This document shows positions 1-5,433 of a stretch of DNA of 5,433 nt, piece after piece. The DNA comes from Anaerolineales bacterium (GTDB lineage Bacteria; Chloroflexota; Anaerolineae; Anaerolineales; E44-bin32). The stretch's first letter is position 1, and every line of letters begins with the position of its first letter. The stretch is from positions 1-5,433 of the forward strand of contig WVZH01000585.1 of NCBI GenBank assembly GCA_011772595.1, read 5' to 3'. A program made the translations under genes and the position numbers. Below the pieces are notes generated by a model. It saw only the letters and a program-made list of their open reading frames with translations. It did no database searches and was not told the DNA's origin.

Positions 1-54
1 ACCATGGCGGAGGGTAACTAATACAGTTAGGAATCGCTCGATCTGGTTTTTCCT
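1..54. other. Unassigned upstream sequence
   Basis: Nothing can be assigned here. One frame reads TMAEGN and then a stop at 19-21, which could be the tail of an upstream gene, but six codons are not enough to support it. No terminator hairpin is visible before the promoter at 55. Confidence 0.2.
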
Positions 55-82
55 TTGACACATCTTTTTATCCTGCTAAAAT
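55..82 (+). promoter_or_regulatory. Sigma-70-type promoter of the tctBAC operon
   Basis: The -35 element is a perfect TTGACA at 55-60. After a 16-bp spacer the -10 element is TAAAAT at 77-82, five of six consensus bases. The -10 is preceded by TG and one base (74-76), the extended -10 arrangement. Transcription should start near 89-90, immediately before the riboswitch-like element, leaving a leader of about 125 nt before tctB. The positions are read directly; activity is inferred. It is by far the best promoter in the window and the likely driver of all four genes. Confidence 0.75.
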
Positions 83-91
83 GGATACAGT

Positions 92-171
92 CGACAAAGC
101 TAAACCATCCGTGAGGGTGGGACGGAAAGCCACGGGTCTTTGAATGTCAATTGTTATAATCTGAAAGTGGC
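92..171 (+). promoter_or_regulatory. GEMM-I (c-di-GMP-I) riboswitch-like element with atypical 3' half
   Basis: The 5' part follows the GEMM-I pattern in order. ACAAAG and CTAAACC (95-106) lead into the P2 stem CCATCC/GGGTGG (105-110/115-120), closed by a GNRA tetraloop GTGA (111-114). The conserved core GGGACGGAAAGCCACGGG spans 119-136. G99 sits where the aptamer's ligand-binding G20 lies, and A126 where the intercalating A47 lies. C100 and G125 replace the G21-C46 pair of the Vibrio Vc2 aptamer with a swapped C-G pair. The expected 3' strand (TAGC followed by CGGG and an ACCG-like segment carrying the second ligand contact) is not visible. Instead GCCA (129-132) can pair with TGGC (168-171), and CTTT (138-141) with AAAG (164-167). 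It may be a divergent working aptamer, a degenerate one, or an unrelated RNA sharing the motif. Its location right after the promoter start site supports a leader RNA. Confidence 0.55.
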
Positions 172-186
172 ATATTAATGTATAAT
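152..186 (+). promoter_or_regulatory. Two extra -10-like boxes in the leader
   Basis: TATAAT occurs at 155-160, preceded by TG plus one base (an extended -10), and again at 181-186. Neither has a recognisable -35 at 16-18 bp upstream; the sequence there is GC-rich aptamer core or otherwise unlike TTGACA. They could give a secondary start that bypasses the riboswitch-like element, or simply reflect the AT-richness of the leader. Confidence 0.25.
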
Positions 187-200
187 TAAAGCCTTATAAC
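153..200 (+). repeat. Nested inverted repeats, possible expression platform
   Basis: GTTATAA (153-159) is the reverse complement of TTATAAC (194-200). Inside it GGC (169-171) matches GCC (191-193), and TTAAT (175-179) matches ATTAA (185-189) around a GTATA loop. Together they could form an interrupted hairpin of about 15 base pairs, mostly A-U. GGC 169-171 is also needed for pairing with the aptamer-like GCC 129-131. The two pairings therefore exclude each other, as expected of a switching leader. The repeats are read directly; switching is inference, and in AT-rich DNA part of this could be chance. Confidence 0.3.
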
Positions 201-215
201 CATTTATGGGGAGAG

Positions 216-761
216 GTGGCAAAAGTGAGGAGGTCAGCCATTCAGGAGAAGACGAAAGATCTGCTTCTCGCTTTAGGCCTGCTGGCTGTTGGCATCGTTG
301 CACTCGTAGCAATCAACGCGTCGAAAGAGGGAAGTCGTATCGCCAGCGCTGCGGCGCTTACGTATGCAGCGATGCCCTCGATCTATGCATGGCTGCTGAT
401 CTCTCTTGTCGGCCTGTTTATGGCCACGACTCTTCGGGGCATGTGGATCGAGCGGTTGGCCACGAAACGCGACGAAGAGGAGGAGACGGCCGCTCCAGGG
501 AACGAGGCGCAAAGCGATCTCGAAGCTTCGGCCGTTCGCCGCAAGACGATCCTGCTCCGCACCTGGGGGACGCTGGGGGTGTTGCTGGCCTATGTGCTGC
601 TGCTTGAATATGTGCATTTCATAATCCTCACGACGCTCTTTCTGTCCGCAATGTTTTTGGTCTTCGGGCAGAGGTCGATCAAGAAGATCATCGCTCTCTC
701 GATCTGCGGCGGTGCGGCTTTCTACTTTCTTTTCATTTACCTGCTCAACCTGCCTATTTGA
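216..761 (+). CDS. tctB: Tripartite tricarboxylate transporter small membrane subunit TctB
   Basis: TctB is the small integral membrane subunit of TTT transporters and partners TctA in the inner membrane. The product is 181 residues, a normal family length. Hydrophobic segments lie near residues 16-34, 54-73, 118-134, 135-152 and 157-178. The second and third are separated by a charged cytoplasmic-looking loop (about 74-116) that contains an acidic run and is typical of the family. TctB is poorly conserved, so the call rests on topology, size and the adjoining tctA and tctC. The start is uncertain. GTG 216 has a GGAG only 2 nt upstream, whereas GTG 225 has GAGGTG (213-218) at a good 6-nt spacing and would give 178 residues. 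tctA follows after 27 bp. The B-A-C order differs from the C-B-A order of the Salmonella operon. Confidence 0.85.
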   Translation: MAKVRRSAIQEKTKDLLLALGLLAVGIVALVAINASKEGSRIASAAALTYAAMPSIYAWLLISLVGLFMATTLRGMWIERLATKRDEEEETAAPGNEAQSDLEASAVRRKTILLRTWGTLGVLLAYVLLLEYVHFIILTTLFLSAMFLVFGQRSIKKIIALSICGGAAFYFLFIYLLNLPI

Positions 762-788
762 CCAACGGGCGGTCCGGAGAATTGAGCC

Positions 789-2330
789 GTGATCGAAGGA
801 CTAATGGGGGGTTTTGCCAGCGTCTTGGAGCCCCTTAACCTGTTCCTCCTCTTCGTCGGAACGGCGATGGGGATTCTGGTCGGCGCGTTGCCAGGACTCA
901 GTTCGCCGATGGCGATCATCGTCCTGCTGCCGCTCACGTTTTCAATGGAGACCCTGCCGGCCTTATTGACGATGATGGGCGTCTATGTGGGCACCAAGCT
1001 CGGCGGTTGTTACCCGGCGATTCTGTTGCGCACCCCCGGTACCCCGGCGGGCGCATGTACGGCTCTTGACGGCTACCCCATGGCTCAGCGTGGACAAGCC
1101 GGTCTCGCGCTCGGCTATGCGACGATGGGATCGACATGCGGCGGCATATTCGGATGGATCCTGGCAGTGACCTGTGTACCTATTCTGGCTTCGCTTGCCG
1201 TGAAATCCAGCAACGCGGACATCGCGCTGGTCGGCGTCCTCGGTCTGGTCATGGTCTCCGCTTTCGTGCGCGGTTCTACGCTGCGAGGGCTGATCGGGGT
1301 GACGCTGGGCCTGTTAATCGCCACCGTCGGACTCGACCCGATCCAGGCCACGGAGCGCTTCACGTTTGGATCCTACAACCTGATGTCGGGCGTCCCCTTC
1401 GCGGCTGCACTGGTCGGTTTCTTCGGGATCGCCGTAGTCTTGAGTGATATAAAAATGATCGGGCGGCGTTCGCACCTGATCACGACCAAGGTTACCCTTG
1501 AGCTCCCGACGTGGAAGGATCTGGCAAAGCGTTGGCAATGCATCGCCATTGGCGGATTGTACGGTACCGGCATCGGCGCGATACCGGGTGTCGGGGCCGA
1601 GATCTCCCCCTGGATCGCCTGGGCCACCGTGCGTAACAAATCGAAGAATCCGGAGAAGTTCGGTACCGGGGTGCCCGAAGGGGTGCTGACGCCGGAGGCG
1701 ACGAACAACGCCAACACCGGTGGGACCATGGTGCCGATGTTGACCCTGGGGATTCCGGGCGACGGGTCCACCGCCATCATGCTTGGCGCTATGGTGCTGC
1801 ATGGGTTGGAACCCGGGGTGACGTTGATGAAGAACAGCGGCGACGTCGTCTACGGCATCCTTGCGGGGTTGTTAGTCGCTACGATGTTTATGTTCCTGAT
1901 TTCCTGGAGGGCGATCCGTTATTTCATCCTCTTGCTGCAGCAGGACCGCTCGTGGCTATTCCCGTTTGTCTTGGTGTTGGCTACGCTCGGTGCCTTTTTG
2001 ACCATGAACACGCTCTTTCCGGTCTTCATCGCCATCATTTTCGGCGTGGTAGGCTACATTTTCGAATCGCGGAACTTTCCAGTCGTGACGGTTGTCCTCG
2101 GAATCATCCTCGGGCCGATTGTGGAGGAGAACATCCGGCTTGCTCTGGCGCTTTCCAACAACGACTGGGCTACCTTTGTCGCGACATGGCCGCGGCAAGT
2201 GATGGTCGCTGCCATTATCGGCCTGCTCGCCTACGAGGTCTATAAGGGCCTAACTTCCAAACCCACGGTGCGGAAGCAGGGGGTTCAGCCCCAACCCATA
2301 ACATCTCAAGGAAAGGAGGACCAAAAATGA
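789..2330 (+). CDS. tctA: Tripartite tricarboxylate transporter large permease TctA
   Basis: TctA is the large, multi-spanning permease of the TTT system and carries the solute delivered by TctC, using an ion gradient (family knowledge). The 513-residue length is typical. Both conserved family repeats are intact. The first runs from GALPGL (32-37) through LLPLTF (46-51) to RTPGTPAG (81-88) and LDGYPMA (93-99). The second runs from GAIPGVGAE (263-271) through EGVLTPEATNNA (297-308) to LTLGIPGDGSTA (318-329). The glycine- and proline-rich loops PGT and IPGDGS are the re-entrant loops thought to line the substrate site. Around a dozen hydrophobic segments fill the rest, and the tail after about 490 is polar. 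Start GTG 789 has GGAG (776-779) 9 nt upstream. The stop overlaps the tctC start (ATGA), which suggests translational coupling. The transported solute cannot be read from the sequence. Confidence 0.96.
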   Translation: MIEGLMGGFASVLEPLNLFLLFVGTAMGILVGALPGLSSPMAIIVLLPLTFSMETLPALLTMMGVYVGTKLGGCYPAILLRTPGTPAGACTALDGYPMAQRGQAGLALGYATMGSTCGGIFGWILAVTCVPILASLAVKSSNADIALVGVLGLVMVSAFVRGSTLRGLIGVTLGLLIATVGLDPIQATERFTFGSYNLMSGVPFAAALVGFFGIAVVLSDIKMIGRRSHLITTKVTLELPTWKDLAKRWQCIAIGGLYGTGIGAIPGVGAEISPWIAWATVRNKSKNPEKFGTGVPEGVLTPEATNNANTGGTMVPMLTLGIPGDGSTAIMLGAMVLHGLEPGVTLMKNSGDVVYGILAGLLVATMFMFLISWRAIRYFILLLQQDRSWLFPFVLVLATLGAFLTMNTLFPVFIAIIFGVVGYIFESRNFPVVTVVLGIILGPIVEENIRLALALSNNDWATFVATWPRQVMVAAIIGLLAYEVYKGLTSKPTVRKQGVQPQPITSQGKEDQK

Positions 2331-3304
2331 AAAGATTGTACAATATTTGCATTGTTGTATGGGCCATGGCCTTTGGTTCGACGCTATTGGGCGTGCCCGC
2401 GCAGGCCACCGATTATCCGAACAAAACCATCCACATGGTTGTGCCGTGGAAGGCCGGGGGCGGCACTGACAGCATCGGCCGTGGTTTCGCAGAGGCGATG
2501 AAGACCGTTATCGACCAGTCGGTGGTCGTGGACAACATCTCCGGCGCCGGCGGTGTGACTGGCACTGTTAAGGTCGCACGGGGAAAGGCAGACGGCTATA
2601 CACTGCTCATGAACGGCACGACGGACATGACGGCCGTGTTGACCTTCAAGGATGTGCCTTTCTCGCTGGACGATTTCACCTATATCGGCGGGTTCTTCAC
2701 GAGCCCAACGTGGGTCCTATCGCACAAGGACCGAGGGTACGAGGACCTCGCGGACTTCCTCGCCAAGGCCAAGGCCAATCCAGGTAAATTGACGCTTGGC
2801 ACCGCCGGTCCGGCAGGCGCCCAGATGCTCATGGCGAGCGCAATCAAGGGCGTCAGTGGCGCCGACTTTCGGATCATACCGTATTCCGGGGGCAAGGACC
2901 TTAAGAAGGCGCTGATCGGGAACCAGGTTGATGTCGGGATCATTCACGCGCCGGTGTTGCTGGCCGAGGTGAAGGCCGGACTGATTAAAGTCCTTGGAAC
3001 CGGCATGCCCCTTGACAAGGTTACCTATCCGCCTGTTCGGGATACGGCGACGCTGAAGGACATTGGCATTCCCATTGAGATCGGCATAACCCGCGGTATT
3101 TACGTTCCCAAGGCTACGCCGAAGGACGTTGTAGCCAAGCTGTCCGAGATCGTTGAGAAGGCGGCAAAGAGCGAGTCCTTCAAAAAGTTCGGCGAGACGT
3201 TCGGCTTTGCGCCGGTCTGGATTCCCGGATCGGATTTCGAGAAGCAGATCCGAGGTGAACTGGAGCTGTTCAAGGAGATCAAGGTCAAGTACATCGATAA
3301 ATAG
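2327..3304 (+). CDS. tctC: TTT periplasmic solute-binding protein TctC (Bug family)
   Basis: This is the extracytoplasmic solute receptor of the TTT system, which in this family usually binds carboxylates or other small organic acids. The 325 residues start with a Sec signal peptide: Lys and Arg at 2-3, a hydrophobic core to about 22, then PAQA with predicted cleavage after Ala27. No lipobox cysteine lies near the cleavage site, so a free periplasmic protein is expected. The mature protein opens with YPNKTI (30-35) and the Bug signature VVPWKAGGGTD (38-48), followed by NISGAGGVTG (70-79) and ADGYTLL. Further family features are the GTAGPAGAQM stretch and the IPYSGGKDLKKALIGNQVDVG region of lobe 2. 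AAGGAGG (2313-2319) lies 7 nt before ATG 2327. The start overlaps the tctA stop by 4 nt. The ligand is unknown; Bug proteins bind diverse compounds and sequence alone does not identify it. Confidence 0.95.
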   Translation: MKRLYNICIVVWAMAFGSTLLGVPAQATDYPNKTIHMVVPWKAGGGTDSIGRGFAEAMKTVIDQSVVVDNISGAGGVTGTVKVARGKADGYTLLMNGTTDMTAVLTFKDVPFSLDDFTYIGGFFTSPTWVLSHKDRGYEDLADFLAKAKANPGKLTLGTAGPAGAQMLMASAIKGVSGADFRIIPYSGGKDLKKALIGNQVDVGIIHAPVLLAEVKAGLIKVLGTGMPLDKVTYPPVRDTATLKDIGIPIEIGITRGIYVPKATPKDVVAKLSEIVEKAAKSESFKKFGETFGFAPVWIPGSDFEKQIRGELELFKEIKVKYIDK

Positions 3305-3329
3305 AAGCCTGGGTGGGAGCCACGAAAAC

Positions 3330-3357
3330 GGGCCGGTGGCCGTTCCGCCACCGGCCC
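3330..3357 (+). terminator. Intergenic hairpin after tctC without T-tract
   Basis: GGGCCGGTGGC (3330-3340) and GCCACCGGCCC (3347-3357) form a perfect 11-bp stem around a 6-nt loop. The stem begins 25 bp after the tctC stop. No run of T follows on the + strand (AACAGATG), so it is not a standard Rho-independent terminator. It more likely protects the 3' end of the tctBAC message or partly attenuates transcription, which would give tctC more mRNA than the downstream gene. The structure is clear from sequence; the role is inferred. Confidence 0.55.
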
Positions 3358-3456
3358 AACAGATGAATTCGTCCACTAACAACCCGGAACTGTCGGATGG
3401 CCTCGTCAGAAACTGAATCCCGAAAGTAAAAGCACGTAAGCAGAAGGAGGGAATCG

Positions 3457-5175
3457 ATGGCAAAAGCAATGATCAACCCGGTTATGGATCCACGGGGCAA
3501 GCAGAAAAGACCCATGCTTCAGTTGGCGCCTCGGGTCAGCATGGACGACCTGTGCAAAGGTCCGATCCTTTTTTACGACAATACCAAGCTCGGCTTTGTC
3601 AATTACATGGAGGTCTTTAGGCGGATTAAGGTGAACTTTGCCAAGGAGGGCATCACCAACTTCGTCGATTTTCGCGAGACGGTCCGCGGTAAAACCAACC
3701 AGGAGCTTAAGGACTATGCGGCGAAGCTTGCCGAGGCCAAACCGGTGGCAGCGATCCTGGCACTGGGCGACATGGGGACCAGCCCGGCAACGACAATCAT
3801 CACCATTGCCCTGGAAGAACTCGGGATACCGAGCCTTTATATCACCGCACCTCCGGGCAGCAACCTCGTCAAGGCGGTTGCCTTTTATCGGGCTGGACAG
3901 CTTTGCCTCTGCTCATTCGATTTGTATCAGGGCAGCACGGTCGAAGAAATCGACGAGATGGTTGACGCCCAGATGTCCGGCATCTACGAGGCCCTCACCC
4001 TGCCACCAGATCAGATCGGTAAGAGGGCGTCCTTAGACTTCAAGCTCGACGCCGTGGCGCCGGCGGAAAACGGCCTCCTGGAACTAGTGCATAAGATCGA
4101 CCTAGAAGAATCGGATCTGTCCGAACCGGCGGCCGGTATTGAGGCGCTGACCGACCTGTTCAACGAGCTTCACATGGGTGACGGGCTGCCCATCGTACCG
4201 CCGACCGAGGCGCGCTTTGAGCGGATGATGTCCTACTGTCCGTTTGCCTGCGAGATGGTTCTCGCATATGGGATCGGGCCGAGCGGGAAGGACATCACTG
4301 TGAAGGACGTCGCCGTCTGTGCCATCATGGCCGGCTGCAAGCCCCAAGCGATGCCCGTCCTCATCACCGCTTTCAAGGCGATGTCCAACAAGAAGTATAA
4401 TTTCCTCCAGTCGGTGACGACGTCCCATCCAGGTGGGAATCTGGTCCTGGTCAGCGGTCCCCTTGCCAAGGAGGTGGGCCTCCATGGAGGAGCGGGATGT
4501 CTCGGCCCCGCGTTCTCGGCCAATGCGACCATCGGCCGCGCCGTTAATCTGATCATCATCAATACCTGCCGCTCCGTTCCTGGACATTCCGACCTGGCGT
4601 GTTTATCGTCCCAGGCCGAGTATACCTATTGCTTCTGCGAGAACCCCGAGTTGACGCCTTGGCAGACCATTAACGCGGAGCGCTATGACGATCAGACGAC
4701 GGCCGTGTACGTGCTCAAGGCCGAGCCTCCCCATGACATCATCGACTTCCTGAGCCAAACGGGCGGCGATCTGTTGGACGGCATCGTCGACAGCTGCACG
4801 ACGCTCGGCTCCAACAATGCGTTCATACCGGGGCCACTGATCGTTGTCGTTACGCCGGACCACGCTTGGCTACTCGACCGCGATGGTTGGAATAAGGATA
4901 AGATCCGCGAGCACATACACGCCCATGCCAACCACCCGACCCCCATGGTACGGGACAGGGGACTGGTTCCGGTCCGACCTGCGTCCTTTGCGGAGCGGCA
5001 TCCTATGCCGGTTACCCGTGAGCCTAAGGACATCGAGATCGTCGTTGCTGGCGGTCGGGGCGGCCATTCGGCCGTCATCCTCCCATGGGCTTTGCACAGC
5101 GAAGCCATTGTCGAGCCGGTGGTGCTGACCGATGGCAAGGTGGCCAAGAGTATTGAAGATTTTAAGGTAGAATAA
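3457..5175 (+). CDS. UGSC-like domain protein fused to a conserved C-terminal domain of unknown function
   Basis: The protein has 572 residues and no signal peptide, so it should be cytoplasmic. Residues about 7-185 resemble UGSC family (seleno)proteins: NPVMDPRG at the start, the LFYDNTKLGF strand-turn (38-47), then ILALGDMGTSPATT (100-113) followed by LEELGIPS. Typical members carry U/C-G-S-C directly after the GD; here the residues are M106-G-T-S109, so both redox positions are lost. Residues about 222-572 form a second conserved region that I recognise as recurring beside UGSC proteins but cannot name. Landmarks are DGLPIVPPT (242-250), AIMAGCKPQAMPV (289-301), ANATIGRAVNL (355-365), PGHSD (375-379), ENPELTPW (395-402) and VVAGGRGGHSA (529-539). 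It is cysteine-rich, including CFC (392-394). AAGGAGG (3444-3450) sits 6 nt before ATG 3457, a strong start. The gap after tctC is 152 bp with no convincing promoter, so it is probably cotranscribed. Activity on the TTT solute is plausible but unproven. Confidence 0.8.
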   Translation: MAKAMINPVMDPRGKQKRPMLQLAPRVSMDDLCKGPILFYDNTKLGFVNYMEVFRRIKVNFAKEGITNFVDFRETVRGKTNQELKDYAAKLAEAKPVAAILALGDMGTSPATTIITIALEELGIPSLYITAPPGSNLVKAVAFYRAGQLCLCSFDLYQGSTVEEIDEMVDAQMSGIYEALTLPPDQIGKRASLDFKLDAVAPAENGLLELVHKIDLEESDLSEPAAGIEALTDLFNELHMGDGLPIVPPTEARFERMMSYCPFACEMVLAYGIGPSGKDITVKDVAVCAIMAGCKPQAMPVLITAFKAMSNKKYNFLQSVTTSHPGGNLVLVSGPLAKEVGLHGGAGCLGPAFSANATIGRAVNLIIINTCRSVPGHSDLACLSSQAEYTYCFCENPELTPWQTINAERYDDQTTAVYVLKAEPPHDIIDFLSQTGGDLLDGIVDSCTTLGSNNAFIPGPLIVVVTPDHAWLLDRDGWNKDKIREHIHAHANHPTPMVRDRGLVPVRPASFAERHPMPVTREPKDIEIVVAGGRGGHSAVILPWALHSEAIVEPVVLTDGKVAKSIEDFKVE

Positions 5176-5283
5176 GTGAATCATGTGACTTGGTGAAGTC
5201 TCGCAAGGTGAGAAAAGGCCATGATACTGAGCCTCATCGGCGTGAGTCCAAATCCTGGTCAATAGAAATCAATTTTTGTTGGG
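5176..5283 (+). other. Possibly structured 3' untranslated region
   Basis: This 108-bp stretch between the last stop and the terminator is rich in complementary pairs. ATCATG (5180-5185) matches CATGAT (5220-5225). Between them sit two hairpins, GACTT/AAGTC (5187-5191/5196-5200, loop GGTG) and CTCGC/GTGAG (5200-5204/5208-5212, loop AAG, one G-U pair); they share base 5200, so one must lose a pair. A further CTCA/TGAG pair lies at 5233-5236/5243-5246. Together they allow a three-way junction. I do not recognise an RNA family. The GACTTGGTGAAGTC hairpin faintly recalls the first hairpin of some group II introns, but no other intron part is present. Confidence 0.3.
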
Positions 5284-5311
5284 AGGCAGGTCATTTTGGC
5301 CTGCCTTTTTT
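5284..5311 (+). terminator. Rho-independent terminator of the operon
   Basis: GGCAGGTC (5285-5292) pairs with GGCCTGCC (5298-5305) through one G-U wobble, around the 5-nt loop ATTTT. Six T residues follow (5306-5311), and A5284 can add one A-T pair. The T-tract is on the + strand side only; the opposite strand continues with TCCCAAC, so the terminator works in the direction of the operon. It lies 108 bp after the last stop and closes the transcription unit. Confidence 0.9.
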
Positions 5312-5433
5312 AGTCATATTTCAAGATGAAGTAGATACCCCGCCTCAACCGGCTATTCTATCGATTTGTGTTAGAATTCTTGACCAAGTCCGAAAAGGGC
5401 GAATTACCGTATGTTAGGATCATTGCCTGACTC
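5312..5433. other. Unassigned downstream sequence
   Basis: No gene, RNA or repeat is supported here. ATG 5411 opens a frame that runs off the window (MLGSLPD), with AAAAGGG (5393-5399) 11 nt upstream. It could be the start of a next gene, but too few codons are present. TTGACC at 5380-5385 resembles a -35 element but has no good -10 at 16-18 bp. Confidence 0.2.

Noticed and set aside
1314..1802. 162-codon open frame on the - strand inside tctA
   Set aside because: It is antisense to the conserved core of tctA and its composition is unlike a real protein.
2717..3469. Long open frame (250 codons) on the - strand over tctC and the following gap
   Set aside because: It lies antisense to a clear tctC with signal peptide and family motifs, shows no recognisable domain, and spans the intergenic hairpin. 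It is a by-product of GC-rich codon use.
3772..3783. Selenocysteine codon at the UGSC site
   Set aside because: The codon is ATG (Met), not TGA, and no in-frame TGA occurs in the gene, so it is not a selenoprotein as read.
4102..4587. 161-codon open frame on the - strand inside the fusion gene
   Set aside because: It is antisense to a conserved coding region and has no recognisable motif.
5176..5283. Group II intron
   Set aside because: Only a vague likeness of the first hairpin is present. There is no domain V, no reverse transcriptase, and a terminator follows directly.
5380..5415. Promoter with TTGACC and TATGTT
   Set aside because: The spacing is 24 bp, far outside 16-18, and no better -10 is present.
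5190..5417. 75-codon open frame on the + strand after the fusion gene
   Set aside because: It runs straight through the Rho-independent terminator, has no ribosome binding site, and gives a low-complexity translation without motifs.
1..5433. CRISPR array, tRNA, rRNA or insertion sequence
   Set aside because: I saw no regularly spaced repeats, tRNA cloverleaf, rRNA segments, transposase motifs or terminal inverted repeats.

Overview
The window holds a four-gene operon on the + strand: tctB, tctA and tctC, which together make a complete tripartite tricarboxylate transporter (TTT), followed by a 572-residue cytoplasmic protein. That last protein joins a UGSC-like (seleno)protein domain to a second conserved domain I cannot name. 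The host looks like a moderately GC-rich bacterium with two membranes. TctC has an ordinary Sec signal ending in AQA and no lipobox cysteine, as expected of a free periplasmic protein. The Shine-Dalgarno sites are strong and the leader resembles a cyclic-di-GMP riboswitch; both would fit a Desulfobacterota-type organism, but taxonomy cannot be settled from this window.

Layout. Bases 1-54 contain nothing I can assign. A near-consensus sigma-70 promoter (TTGACA, 16 bp, TAAAAT with an extended -10 TG) lies at 55-82. The leader that follows (about 89-215) opens with a close match to the 5' half of a GEMM-I (c-di-GMP-I) aptamer, but the usual 3' half is not recognisable. The leader then turns AT-rich, with nested inverted repeats reaching the tctB ribosome binding site. 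tctB (216-761) and tctA (789-2330) are 27 bp apart. tctA and tctC (2327-3304) overlap by ATGA. A perfect 11-bp hairpin without a T-tract lies 25 bp after tctC, inside a 152-bp gap. The UGSC-like fusion gene (3457-5175) comes next, with its own strong ribosome binding site. A possibly structured 3' region (5176-5284) leads into a strong Rho-independent terminator (5284-5311). No gene is supported in the last 120 bases.

How the parts may work together. TctC would capture a small, probably carboxylate-bearing solute in the periplasm and deliver it to the TctA/TctB membrane complex. The fusion protein is the only soluble cytoplasmic product of the operon and is a candidate for acting on the imported solute; that link is inference from gene context. 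The two points most worth a second look are the atypical GEMM-like leader, which might place a transporter operon under second-messenger control, and the UGSC-like protein, whose U/C-G-S-C redox motif reads M-G-T-S.
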